DNA from: Eledone cirrhosa
Lineage: Eukaryota > Mollusca > Cephalopoda > Octopoda > Eledonidae
DNA length: 64,000 nt
NCBI GenBank assembly: GCA_964016885.1
Contig: OZ024743.1
Coordinates: forward strand, 339,629,907 to 339,693,906
Reading direction: 5' to 3'
The notes below the pieces were generated by a model. It worked only from the letters and a program-made list of their open reading frames with translations, searched no databases and was not told the origin of the DNA. The position numbers and the translations under genes are program-made. Below, piece by piece: positions 22,892 to 33,675 of the stretch (positions are counted from its first letter, which is position 1; every line of letters begins with the position of its first letter).

Positions 22892-24024
22892 TGATTTTTC
22901 TGGAATGTTTTTTCATTGGTATTATTATATCTAATGGTATTTCCCCTGTTGTTGTGTGGTCTTGTATAGAAGTTTCGGACGTATTGAGGTTCGGTTTGTT
23001 GATAGTCCGGGTTGTAGATTTGTTTCCTTTGTGTGGGTTGGGATCTATGGCTTTGGAACAGGCTCTGTGTGGGCAGGGGTCTACGGTTTTGGAATAGGTT
23101 TTGTGTGGGTTGTGATCTGCGGATCAGGTCCTGCCTTGTGTTCGGGGATCTTTGGTTTTTGTTAGTAGGGTTATAGTTTTGTCTATGGTTTCTGGGATTA
23201 TCGTTATAGTTTTGCTGGGGGTATGTTGGACGTTTTGTTACTTTTTTTGTTATTTGTTGTGCATGTGGTGTGTGAGTTTTAGTTTGTTTTAAAAATGGGT
23301 TACCTGTATGTTGTTCATTTTTGAAGTCCATTTCGTAGTTGTTGAACCAGGTGGCGTTTTTTTCCCATCGCTGGAGGGATGTGAGTTCTTCATCCTCACA
23401 GTTTTCTTTCCAAAGTTTTAGGGGTTTTTTGTAGAGTAGGCCTTCAGAGTGCTTTGAGATTTCTGTGTCCATCTGTTGGTCGAGTGACTTGAATTTTTCT
23501 TCGTTGGAGTTGGCTCTTAATCGCAACAGTTCTATTTCTGTTTTAATTTTTTCCAATGCCATCTTTTCCCTAAGTCTTTGTTGGTTTTCTGGTTCATTCG
23601 GGATGGGTTTTATTTGGAGTTTTTTGGGGAGGATGATTGGGGTAGAGTTTAGCCACTTTTCATATATGTCTGCCTTGCCATTATTTTTTAGGAGATTCCA
23701 AAGGGCGAATTTGCGGGCTGTGAGCTTTTGAGTCCATATGTTGATTAGGGTGTTTTTCACTGAGTGGACATCTCGTAGATTGGGTTCTAACGGTTGTTCA
23801 AGCTTTTGGAGCATTGCTGTTTCAATGGTTTCGATTAGCTTAGTTAATACTGGAGTAATATTCGTCTCTTGGGTATTTTCTGTTTCTTCGTGGGGTCCTT
23901 TTTTATAGATGTGTATTTGGTCCACTTTGTTGGTCAAAATTGAGAGTTTAGAGGAAATCTCTTTGAGTTCATTTAAGATGTCCTGGTTCAGTGAGTTGTT
24001 GTTTTGTTGAGACTTTGGTGGCAT
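22822..24024 (-). CDS. PLE-2 ORF1, coiled-coil then Asn/Gln-rich basic protein
   Basis: 400 codons from the ATG at 24024 ('MPPKSQQNNN'). Reading further upstream would enter the terminal repeat without an ATG, so this start is preferred. The N-terminal third has heptad-like Leu/Ile spacing ('LKEISSKLSILTNKVDQI'). The middle is charged and helical ('KIKTEIELLRLRANSNEEKF'). The C-terminal third is a low-complexity Asn/Gln/Pro/Arg region with repeated 'RRSQPTQNLFQNRRP' type units. A gag-like RNA-binding or oligomerisation role is inferred from position and composition; no domain is recognised. It ends in 'KNRK' and overlaps ORF2 by about 70 bases. Confidence 0.75.
   Translation of the reverse strand: MPPKSQQNNNSLNQDILNELKEISSKLSILTNKVDQIHIYKKGPHEETENTQETNITPVLTKLIETIETAMLQKLEQPLEPNLRDVHSVKNTLINIWTQKLTARKFALWNLLKNNGKADIYEKWLNSTPIILPKKLQIKPIPNEPENQQRLREKMALEKIKTEIELLRLRANSNEEKFKSLDQQMDTEISKHSEGLLYKKPLKLWKENCEDEELTSLQRWEKNATWFNNYEMDFKNEQHTGNPFLKQTKTHTPHAQQITKKVTKRPTYPQQNYNDNPRNHRQNYNPTNKNQRSPNTRQDLIRRSQPTQNLFQNRRPLPTQSLFQSHRSQPTQRKQIYNPDYQQTEPQYVRNFYTRPHNNRGNTIRYNNTNEKTFQKNHFLDQGYRTHDTRWHKPILKNRK
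22885..22891 (-). promoter_or_regulatory. Predicted -1 ribosomal frameshift site between PLE-2 ORF1 and ORF2
   Basis: The minus strand reads T TTT TTA with TTT and TTA as ORF1 (zero-frame) codons ('NHFLD'), the canonical X XXY YYZ heptamer. ORF2 is in the -1 frame. The -1 frame is closed by TGA at 22915-22913 and is open from the heptamer onward, with no ATG before the RT. A small downstream hairpin CGGT/ACCG can be drawn; a stronger stimulator is not evident by eye. Confidence 0.7.
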
Positions 24025-24034
24025 TTTCGGTCTT

Positions 24035-24312
24035 CGAACTGGCGCGAAATTTATTATAATTATTATAATTATTATAATTATTGACAAACCAATCAAATTA
24101 CTTCTCGAAAAACCTGGTTTTCGAGCCACTTTTTCCATATAAAACAAGTAACATTTAGAGACCAACCAGATGTGAGAAAAACCACAGACCCTCCATCTCA
24201 ACTCACCTTTTGAAAAGCAGAAGAACTGCGAAACCGGTAAAGGAACCAAATAAATATATATATTTTTAAAAAAAATAAGACTTCAGTTGCATTTTCGATT
24301 TCATCCCTTTTT

Positions 24313-24317
<5 letters not shown>
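24035..24317 (-). repeat. PLE-2 right terminal inverted repeat (5' end of element)
   Basis: Inverted copy of 19461-19728 with extra 'ATTATAATT' units at 24053-24082. It probably carries the promoter, since ORF1 begins 11 bp inside it. Confidence 0.85.
24206..24243 (+). ncRNA. Hammerhead-like motif with U3/A8 core (PLE-2 right repeat)
   Basis: Stem I CCTT (24206-24209) with AAGG (24240-24243), core TTGAAAA (24210-24216), stem II GCAG/CTGC, GAAA (24230-24233), palindromic ACCGGT, A24239 at the cleavage position. Because the repeats are inverted, this copy is antisense to the ORFs. Confidence 0.55.
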
Positions 24318-24389
<72 letters not shown>

Positions 24390-24407
24390 CATATGTGTAT
24401 ATATATT

Positions 24408-24440
<33 letters not shown>

Positions 24441-24442
24441 AT
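24317..24442. repeat. (TA)n/(TG)n microsatellite
   Basis: TA tract to about 24384, then TA/TG-rich sequence with a short TG tract at 24421-24440. Confidence 0.9.
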
Positions 24443-24483
24443 ACATATGTTTGTTTTGCAAGATTATTGATGTGAAATCGTGT

Positions 24484-25408
24484 CTTCTTCTTCTTCTTCT
24501 TCTTCTTCTTCTTCTTCTTCTTCTTCTTCTTCTTCTTCGCCCATTTATTCCCGAGAGAGTCCCGGGGTCAGAGTCCTCAAACACTCCTTCTACCGGGTCT
24601 CGTCAGAAACAATCGTTTCCAACTGATCCAAGCGAGACCAACCGAGCTCATGGATGTTATCCAACCATCTTGCTTGGGGGTCTAGCCCTGGATCTCCTGC
24701 TCGTTGTTTTTGCCCGTAAAAGTGATTACTTCCTGAGACGTTCTAACCACATGCCGATAGCATCGGAGCTCTGAACTCTCAATTCGGAGAAGTAACTGCT
24801 CTACCTGGAGTGACTCTGTGATCTCCGAGCTACTCACTCTAACGAGTAACATTACTCTAAAGACCTTTCAGAGGAACCCCATTCGGATGCTTGAATTTGC
24901 GATAGTTTTCTTTCGGTCATTACCCAAGATTCATGACCATAGGTAAGGGTTAGCACGAAAACCGAATTGAAGATAGTGAGTTTGGCTTTTGCACCTATCT
25001 CTCTTCTTCTAATTACCGAATGCTGAAGCTGGAACATTACTGCAACAGTTCCTGCAATTCTTGCACTTAATTCAACCTCCTGACTTCGCCCTCTCACGAA
25101 CACGGCCCGAGGTACTTGAACTCTCCACCTGATTCAGTGGAACTCCACTCCCATCGAGAATGCACTGTGCAGGATTCCTTGAAAGAACGAGTGTCTCATT
25201 TTTCGCAGCACTGGTTTTCATTCTACCCATGCAGCACCCGGCATCAAATCGATCAAGTGCAACTCGGGGTTCACCTTCTGTCGATTTTAGTAATACCATG
25301 TCGTTTGCAAATTCCAGCCGACTGATTCTATACCTGCCAGTCATGATACCACTTCTAGCCTGGTTGTGCATGTCAATCCTGTTCATAAAAATAATGAGCA
25401 GATAATGT
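24484..25408 (-). pseudogene. LINE RT C-terminal half with (GAA)n tail (family A, copy 3)
   Basis: On the minus strand: 'SGIMTGRYRISRLEFANDMV' with the catalytic box region (FAND for F/YADD), 'LALDRFDAGC' type segment, 'NPAQCILDGSGVPLNQVE', 'KLTIFNSVFVLTLTYGHESW', and a decayed C-terminus ending 'GTLSGINGR' before a pure GAA tract (CTT on the plus strand, 24484-24538). The terminal GAA tract therefore looks like this family's 3' tail. Truncated at the 5' side near 25408, and frameshifted. Confidence 0.8.
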
Positions 25409-25600
25409 TATACTTTGGGAGAGTCATGCTACCAATAATAACACACGCACCAGTTGGTTTTCACTTCAATTTTATTATTAGTCATTTAGTAACCAGAATT
25501 TTATTTAATTGTTAAAGCTCTTTCGTCACACATTCTGTGACATTCTTAAGGACTATTTTAGCCCCTTGTCTATCTTCTTCGTTTTGATTTTGCTCTAGTT
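25409..25600 (-). mobile_element. Fragment of a PLE-1-type terminal repeat
   Basis: The minus strand carries 'CAACTGGTGCGTGTGTTATT' and 'ATGACTCTCCCAAAGTATAA', matching the PLE-1 repeat around 7331-7378, and upstream of it the hammerhead stem II 'GTCACAGAATGTGTGACGAA'. The CTGA core is mutated. It abuts the LINE fragment, so one may have inserted at or been joined to the other. Confidence 0.75.
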
Positions 25601-25932
25601 ACTCCACTTTTTATTTCTGTGCTGTGTGTATAGTATGCTCATACGTGTCTGTGTCTTTGTATATTGCTACATCCGTATGTGTCTGTGTACGGTATACACA
25701 TACGTATATTTGAGCATGTGTATGCGTCGTTTAACGTTGCTTCCTGCAAGTTTCTCTGTATGTTTACCTTTAACTGCATATGTGGGGTATTTGTGTGTGC
25801 TCTGGTAACCTCCCACCGGCCATCGCATGTATTTACTCATCTATATGTCTATATGTGCGTCTGTACACATTCATCCACATCCCTAAGCTTGTTGATATTT
25901 CTGTCAGAGTATCAATTCCTATGTGCCATAAT

Positions 25933-26154
25933 AATTGTTTCTACTATAGGCATAAGGCCAGCAATTTGAAAGGAAGGGGTAAGTCGATTAAATCGACCCC
26001 AGTGCATTACTGGTGCTTTATTTTATCGACCCTATAAGGATGAAAGGCAAATCTAACCTTGGCGGGATTTGAACACAGAACGTAAAGGGCCGTAACTCTA
26101 TGCTGCAAAGCATGGTGTCCGACGCTCTACCGATTCTTCCAAATCATCACCCTT
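25933..26154 (-). mobile_element. Octopus-type SINE, nearly full length
   Basis: Minus-strand A box 'GGTAGAGCGTCGGACACCATG', B box 'GTTCAAATCCCGCCAAGGTT', core 'GGGTCGATAAAATAAAGCACC' and a longer variant body with 'AATCGACTTACCCC' before the tail 'GGCCTTATGCC'. Confidence 0.85.
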
Positions 26155-27689
26155 ATGTGCCGTAATAATAATTATCATTCGTCCCTAGGCATTGGAGTCG
26201 TTACTATCTTATTCCTGCTTTCTATTGAGGGTGGATTTGTGTCTGCGCACTTATGTATATACATTCTTATTTGTCATATCTTTGTCATCAGTCACTAAAT
26301 TGTGGGATTGTTGCTATTCCATTCCAGCTTTCTACTGAGGGTGGGTTTAGTTTGTTATATTGGTGGTTTCCTTAATCTCTCAGAACCCTGTGAGTGGATA
26401 TGATTTTTACCTCGACGTTTTTCAGTGATTCACCATGTTTTAATTTAGTTTGCTGGTAGATTACTGACGAGTTTTTCTTGTCTTTGAATTCCTGCCGGTG
26501 CTCTTTCATTCTTTCTCCCACACCACGGGTCGTTTCTCCTGCGCATGTTATGGTCGTGTTCTTACATTGTTTATCTGTGCATCTTATGTTATATATAATA
26601 TTTCTAGTTTTATAATTTATCTATGCATTTACCTTATAGACTACGCAATTCATGTAAGTGAATATTTTGTTTCTTTCTTCTTTTAACGGGTAAGTTCTGC
26701 AGCAAAATATATGTAGTGCTTTCACCTATTATCATCAAAACAGCTTTTGTTTTATCCTTTGAATATGTTCTGAGGTAATTTATATTTATGATAATGATAT
26801 TTCAAGGATGGGTAGAATGCGACAAAGCTCAATTAAACTGTTCTGTCAACATTTGGCAGATCAGCAGCAATGTTAGTCATTACATGCGACAGTGCATTCT
26901 TGTCACGTACATTGAAATAGTTTATACGTGTCTTGTATATTTTCTTTACCTGAAACTTCAGGACCATCAAGAAATTAGAACATGTGTTCTACATCTTTAT
27001 CTTGTAGACATTTTATAATGCTGTCAAATACACGGCGTCACAGCTCGTTTAAACTTTGTGGAGAGGGGATGGGCTCCGCCCGGTTTTAAAAGGGTGCTCA
27101 AGAAATGCCGTACGTCATTACAGCGCACCTGAATTTCCACCAGGAGTTATGGGTCCATACAAACATATCAGCGTCAACAACAGCCGCATTCTTCACATTA
27201 ACATCAATGATGTTATCATTGAATATTGGAGCACATTCAGGTAAACCTAAGTCGTGGTAACGTAGACTGTTTAATAATGAACGTTTGCTGAATATCGCGT
27301 GGTGTTCAATTGCGTGCTTCTTCATATATTTTGCCCTCTGCTATGAGATCCTGAATCATATACTGCAAAAATTGTTGTAATAGCGACAGAGGATAATTTG
27401 TTCTATTTAGGGCACGTACAATGGCGAATACTTTTCAGTTGAGAAGGCATTCTTACATATTATCGCTTCTGATGTACATGGCACCTGTTTTTCATTGCTA
27501 TATACCAAATTTCTGCGTTTAGCTACAGCTTTGTGAGTATTGTGAAAACACCATCATCAATGCGAATGTGTACAGTATGCATTCTAAAGATGATTCCATC
27601 TCCTTCGCGTACTCTTTCTTCTTTTCTCAAAGAAGTAATTGCAAGGAATTTCAAAACAGAAATACTGTGTAGTAGCTTATCAGTTTCAT
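26155..27689. other. No gene seen
   Basis: AT-rich, only short unrelated open frames. A roughly 35 bp motif ('CCAGCTTTCTACTGAGGGTG') recurs loosely at 26216 and 26321. A minus-strand frame at 27325-27101 is uninterrupted for 75 codons but not recognised. Confidence 0.5.
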
Positions 27690-27905
27690 TTAATCTAAAC
27701 CATACCATAGGGTAGTGTTTCTGTTTTGAACATTTTCAAATGCCCCACTTTCAGCGCCTTCTTGAAATTAACCTGGCTGTTGATTTCAAGGTGTACTGGA
27801 AGACAAATAACAGTATATAATCTACCATCCTTTTTGAATTCCAGCAACTTCCACAACGCTTCTAGAGAAATGACGCAACGACAATTTATGTACTGCGACC
27901 ATTAG
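27690..27905 (-). pseudogene. Possible Helitron Rep/helicase protein fragment
   Basis: The minus strand reads 'CRCVISLEALWKLLEFKKDG' then 'VICLPVHLEINSQVNF' and, after a frameshift, 'GMVWFRLNETDKLL'. This matches the order of the segment 'EAFWRLFGLPLHQRHPTIVQ' and 'FAVHLENGQRAYF' seen in the Helitron at 50.8 kb. No flanking Helitron ends recognised. Confidence 0.45.
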
Positions 27906-27939
27906 TATACTATTACTAAGATTGTTTTCCATACGCTGA

Positions 27940-28288
27940 CGCATATGTGTATATGTGTGTGTATGTGTATATGTATGTGTATATAAATATGAACGCGCAA
28001 ACACAGATACACTTACAAAAATGCACACTCACAGACATACATTCACAAACACACACATACATTCACACAAACACACACACATACATTCACACAAACATAC
28101 ACACATACATTTACACAAACACACGCATACGCATACACTCACACACAGCGTAGTTTTTTCACCATCCCCTTCCTTCCTTTTACACACACATACATTCAAG
28201 CAGGTATCTGTGTCTGTCGAATTATCAATTACATCACACACACACTCTCTCTCTCTCTGTCTCACACACACACACACACACATATATA
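27940..28288. repeat. CA-rich microsatellite/minisatellite block
   Basis: TG-rich then CA-rich sequence with a loose 'ACATACATTCACACAAACAC' unit repeated several times at 28036-28130, and CT/CA tracts at 28240-28285. Confidence 0.8.
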
Positions 28289-28362
28289 CGGTGTTCCCAA
28301 CAATGTATACAAACTTCAACAGCATTCTAATAAATATGTGTATACATTTTTGGGACGCCCTC
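28289..28362 (+). mobile_element. Second copy of the 4.5 kb palindromic MITE (one arm)
   Basis: 'GGTGTTCCCAACAATGTATAC' at one end and 'GTATACATTTTTGGGACGCC' at the other, around 'CAACAGCATTCTAATAAATA'. Relative to 4508-4615 the inner part has collapsed. Confidence 0.55.
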
Positions 28363-28374
28363 TACATCTCTCAC

Positions 28375-29489
<1,115 letters not shown>

Positions 29490-29905
29490 TGTTAGAACTA
29501 TACAGGCTAACGTGATAGCTACTATGTGGTTGCTAAATCTGGTAGAAATAGCAGCCAATTTCGACTCAAATCACACATTCAAATGTCATAAAAAACGAAA
29601 GACATTAATTAATGAAGTTTTAATTAAATAGTGTTTGAAAATCGGGGTCGGGATGATCCCTGCTGGAACGTTTTGGACCATAGTTTTACTCAACCATGGT
29701 TTATTTAAGCTAAACAACATTGTAACGAACCAGCACAGGAGTTTTTGCGTGGTCTCTCAGTCTGCTAGAAATAGAGGCTAAATTCCCTCAGACCCCCACC
29801 CATCTTAACAAAGAACATATTGGATAATGGAGTAGCGGATTCCCTGCATACAACAATATGGCGGAATTCTCTTGAGTGCTGCACTGGAAGGTATATTTAA
29901 AAGGT
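29490..29905 (+). repeat. Interspersed repeat copies, family unknown
   Basis: The segment 29641-29870 ('GTCGGGATGATC', 'TTTAAGCTAAACAACA', 'GCTAGAAATAGAGGCTAAATT', 'ATTGGATAATGGAGTAGC') recurs at 31965-32150. A shorter relative ('GGTAGAAATAGCAGCCAATT') lies at 29530-29560. Same orientation; may be a SINE or a LINE 3' end. Confidence 0.6.
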
Positions 29906-29961
29906 TTAACTAGAATATATAAAAAAGAAAGAAATATAAATGGGTAATTTTACAATCATTT

Positions 29962-30650
29962 AGGTTTTTCTGGCGACATAGTTCTCTTCTTAAATGATGT
30001 CCATGATCTGCAACAAATGTTAAATAAAATGAACAGTGAAAGCAACAAAGTGTGACAAAATAAATATGAAGAAAATACAAGTTCAACAGCCATGTAACAA
30101 GTAAAGTCCCTTAAATAAACTATGATATTATGATAACAATTAACAAATATATTTATCTTGGACAGCTGGTAAACATAAACTACAGCCATATATGGAAAAT
30201 TAAAAAAAAGATTAATCCAAATTGAATGGTGTGCTTTTGGTAAATTAAATGATGTCATGAAAAGTAAGATGCCACAACGTCTGAAGTGCTGAGTGTTTGA
30301 CCAGCGTATCATACTAGCAATGACTTATGGAGCAGAGATATTGTCAATGACTAAAAACATGAATCTGAAGCATTGAATAACACACAGAAGTATGAAAATA
30401 TGACTGTTAGGAATCATTAAAGAACAAGGAACTTGTTACTGGATAAGAGACCCAACAAAAGTACAAGACATCATTAAACACATTAAGAAAAGAAAATGAG
30501 AGTGAGTAGGGTATGTAGCACGAACGAATGACAACAGATATACAAAGATGTGTAAAACATAGAGACGAAGTAGTTGAAGAAGACAGAGGATGAGATGGAG
30601 AGATTAAATCGATAAGTTTATAGAAGATACGCGGTAAAGAGCGGTACAGG
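29962..30650 (+). pseudogene. Decayed LINE RT 3' half (family B)
   Basis: Reads from the catalytic-box region 'GFSGDIVLFLNDVHDLQQML' (SGD for ADD), through 'IYLGQLVNINYSHIWK', 'VFDQRIILAMTYGAEILSMT' and 'VQDIIKHIKKRK' with 'VGYVARTNDNRYTK', to 'RMRWRD'. Many stops and frameshifts. It is a different family from the LINE at 575 and from the Tx1-like copies. Confidence 0.75.
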
Positions 30651-30784
30651 ATAGGAACAAATAGTACCAGCTTGGGGAGCTGATTTATGATAGCATATTC
30701 TTTATAGATATATCTATGACAGAATTACAGAAGAATATTTGGGATATGGTTTTATTACGTTACCTACGAACAAGCTACTTTCAA

Positions 30785-31187
30785 TGTACTTCATTTGCCT
30801 AAAGTTGTTGTTGACTGAATCTATGGAACCTTCAAAATTAGAACACATGAAAGAAATTCATGCCGACCAGACAAAGAGTTATCTTATTTTAAAGTACTTT
30901 GATACACATTTTGTAAATAACTGGCGTTGTCAAATATGTCTTCATCTGCACCACTACCAGGAACTGGTGGGTTATGCACCTCTTACACAATTTCAAAACT
31001 GGTTACCAAATCCAGAAGGCTACATACTATTGGCGAAGAATTGGTCCCATCAGTTGTTACTGAGGTTATATACACCGTGTTGCTCAAGCCAGTGACTGGC
31101 ATAATCTACAAAATACCTTTGAGCAATAATACGACAAATTTACGAAATAGGCAAGAATATAGAAGACACATTATGATTTTTTATTAA
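30785..31187 (+). pseudogene. hAT transposase / ZBED5-like fragment
   Basis: First frame: 'TESMEPSKLEHMKEIHADQT', resembling the region just after the BED zinc finger in ZBED5/SCAND3-type proteins ('SMKPSKL..H'). After a frameshift, the second frame gives 'TSYTISKLVTKSRRLHTIGE', 'ELVPSVVTEVIYTVLLKP' and 'KIPLSNNTTNLR', matching the 'IAKS.KPHTIGEEL' to 'IPLSN.T..R' block of the same family. Only this N-terminal portion is present and it is frameshifted, so it is a relic. Confidence 0.65.
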
Positions 31188-31964
31188 GGACTACCCAATT
31201 TTCGTTACAACTAAATTAGTCTATTTTACCATGGAAAGAAGCTTTACTGTTAGTTTACGTTTAGTTTAGCTATTTGGAAAATAACTCGAAATTTATTATT
31301 TGCCGTGTGTTTATTAACATATACGAAAGGAGAGTATATAATTTTAGTTGGGAAAGATTTTTTTAAGAAAAGTAGATTTCTCTTACAAATATAACGACAA
31401 ATACGACTAATGCAGCTCCAGTGATGATGGGTTTCCACCGTGAATTAATTGCAAACGCTTAAAAATGTCAGTACAGAATGTATTGGCGGTGCATTGCATA
31501 ATTCATTGACAACATTTAGTTGCAAAAATCCTTAGTGGTTGCTTGCATTACTTATTGTGCAATAAATCATTACAGTAATTAACAAAATTAGAAACAATTT
31601 TCTCAATGACAGGTTATAAAGACAGTTATGCGAACAAAACAATGAAGAAAAGAATTGTTATTCTTCACTAAGGTTTAAAGCACTTGTCTGAGTTATTCTT
31701 ATAGTAATTTAGAGACTACTGCAATGAGATGAACTGAATTTAATTAAAACGGAAGTTGTTATATGTGAATGTGTTTCAAAACATATCCTATTCAAGCATA
31801 TCTTGGAACATAGAACATTTTACCCGTTTCCGAGGCGTTATGTCTCCAAGGAAATTACAAAATACATGGTTGATGACATTCAGATATACTGTTGTCATTT
31901 GGAAACATTTCATAAAGACTTCTCTTAATTATTTAAAGATATTCTCGCTGTGAAGATTCAAGAT
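31188..31964. other. No gene seen
   Basis: AT-rich unique sequence. Confidence 0.6.
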
Positions 31965-32215
31965 TGGGTTTTAGACCAATTAGGAGTCGGGACGATCTAA
32001 TTGATCAGGATTTACTTAAGCTAAACAACAGCATAAAGAACCAACACGCAAGTCTTAGCGTCTGATCTCCGAGAAATAGCAGCTAAATTCCCCAAAACTC
32101 CACTCACCTTAAAAAAGAACAAGTTGGATAATGGGGTAGAATTGATTGCATTAAAAAACCAACGAAGAGTTTGAAGTTCAAAATTAAGAAGATATACCAT
32201 CATTTGGGGTTGCTA
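31965..32215 (+). repeat. Second copy of the 29.6 kb interspersed repeat
   Basis: Shares 'TTAAGCTAAACAACA', 'AGAAATAGCAGCTAAATTCC' and 'TTGGATAATGGGGTAG' in the same order and strand as 29641-29870. Confidence 0.6.
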
Positions 32216-32346
32216 TATCAAACTATAAATCTTTATTCTGGTTTATGGACTACTGTGAAAGAGTTATTGTGTTTCCATTGTCCTATTTGGTGCCGTTCAT
32301 GAAATTTGGACAACAAAATGAAACTGGCGGCAAATTCTGGGTTTAA

Positions 32347-32537
32347 TAATTGTTTCTACTTTTGGCACAGGGCCAACAATTACCCCTGTGCATTACTGGT
32401 ACTTTATTTTATCGACCCCCTAAGGATAAAAGGCATAGTTAACCTCGGTGGAATTTGAACTCAGAACGTAAAGAGCAATAACTCTATGCTGCAAAGCATG
32501 GTGTCTGACGCTCTACCGATACTGCCAATCCACCGCC
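32347..32537 (-). mobile_element. Octopus-type SINE, full length
   Basis: The minus strand starts 'GGCGGTGGATTGGCAGTATC', with A box, B box 'GAGTTCAAATTCCACCGAGG', core 'GGGGTCGATAAAATAAAGTA' and tail 'GGCCCTGTGCC'. Confidence 0.9.
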
Positions 32538-32552
32538 TTGTGGATTTAATAG

Positions 32553-32640
32553 TTGTTTCTTCTTTTGGCACAAGGCCAACAATTATCCCCATAAGGATGA
32601 AATGCAAAGTTAACCTCGGTGGGATTTGAACTCAGACAGC
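32553..32640 (-). mobile_element. Internally deleted SINE fragment
   Basis: B-box part and tail are joined directly; the GTCGATAAAATAAAGTACC core is missing. Lies just beside the full copy. Confidence 0.75.
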
Positions 32641-32816
32641 AAAATAATATTGAACCGAAAGTGGAAGAAATAGTTTCACGTCGGATCCATAATTTACATT
32701 AGATACTTCTGCACTATTATATCTCTGGTTATACATATACAATAAACGTGGAACAGTTTTAGAAGCAGCACTTATAAAACTTAATAATAGAGTATCTTTT
32801 GGATTTCTGATGAAAT

Positions 32817-32874
32817 TGTGTGTGTGTGTGAGTGTGAGTGTGTGTGAGAGAGAGAGAGAGAGAGTGTGTGTGTG

Positions 32875-32922
<48 letters not shown>

Positions 32923-32998
32923 TGGGTGTGTGTGTGTGTGTGTGTGCTTGCGTGCGTGCTTGTATCTGTGTCTATGTGTGTATGTGTATCTGTATGCT
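32817..32998. repeat. (TG)n/(GA)n microsatellite
   Basis: TG tracts with a short GA tract and G interruptions. Confidence 0.9.
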
Positions 32999-33420
32999 TG
33001 AGGAATAGAGAAAGATGGAAAGCAGTTTTAGAATTGGAATTCATATGTCAAAATAGATATATGTTAAGTAATAGATATTTATGCAGATGACAGAGTATAT
33101 TAGAATATTTCTGAGGAATTTAATCTAGATCTAACTACAGTTTTTCTTTTTTTTTTAGTTAAAAACTTCGAAGTTAAAGAATGGAGAGTAAACACACTTT
33201 ATACTATTCCCCCTGTACGCAGAAAAATGTAAGAGGTTATCCTTACGCTTTTCAGAGATTATTTCCTTCCCGACAAAAGATAACTACCACTATAATTTGA
33301 TCTATAGTGGAATCTTTTTAGCGGTTGCAAAATTTATGTCAAGCAGGATGTAGAATATAACTGAAATGGTCAGTTTAATTTGTATGGCATGCATTTATTT
33401 GGCAACATGATCGATTAAAT

Positions 33421-33572
33421 TATTGTTTCTACTTTTGGCACAAGGCCAGCAATTACCCCAGTGCATTACTGGTGCTATATTGTATCGACCCCGTAAGGAG
33501 GAAAGGCAAAGTGAACCTCAGAACGCGGGAACTCAGAATGTAAAGGGCCATAACTCTATGCTGCAAAGCATG
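33421..33572 (-). mobile_element. Octopus-type SINE fragment
   Basis: Tail, core and tRNA-like part up to 'CCATGCTTTGCAGCATAGAG'; the 5' end is missing. Confidence 0.85.
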
Positions 33573-33675
33573 GAGAGCGTGTTTACAATTCTAGTGAAAG
33601 AAAAAAACTGCAGCTAAATTTACATCAGATTTATCTTTAATTTAGCAATACCTGCGTTTGAAAATTATTTATGCA

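Larger units (their letters stand above)
19461..24317 (-). mobile_element. Penelope-like retroelement PLE-2, apparently intact
   Basis: A 4.86 kb element on the minus strand bounded by inverted terminal repeats, 19461-19728 and 24035-24317. They align over about 265 bp, from 'AAAGAAAAGGGGATGAAATC' to 'CGCGCCAGTTCG'; the right copy has extra TAATTA units. Inside are ORF1 (24024-22822), an overlapping ORF2 with RT and GIY-YIG nuclease (to 20603), and a TG-rich 3' UTR. Both frames lack internal stops, so this copy may be recent. Penelope-like elements are known to occur with inverted as well as direct pseudo-LTRs. Both ends abut TA-rich sequence. Confidence 0.85.

Noticed and set aside
22822..24249. 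A 475-codon reading of PLE-2 ORF1 beginning at 24249
   Set aside because: The first 75 codons start with TTG and run through the terminal repeat; the ATG at 24024 is the plausible start.
28017..28145. Possible CRISPR-like regular spacing of the ACATTCACACAAAC unit
   Set aside because: Units are degenerate, contiguous and microsatellite-like, with no spacers; this is a eukaryotic minisatellite.
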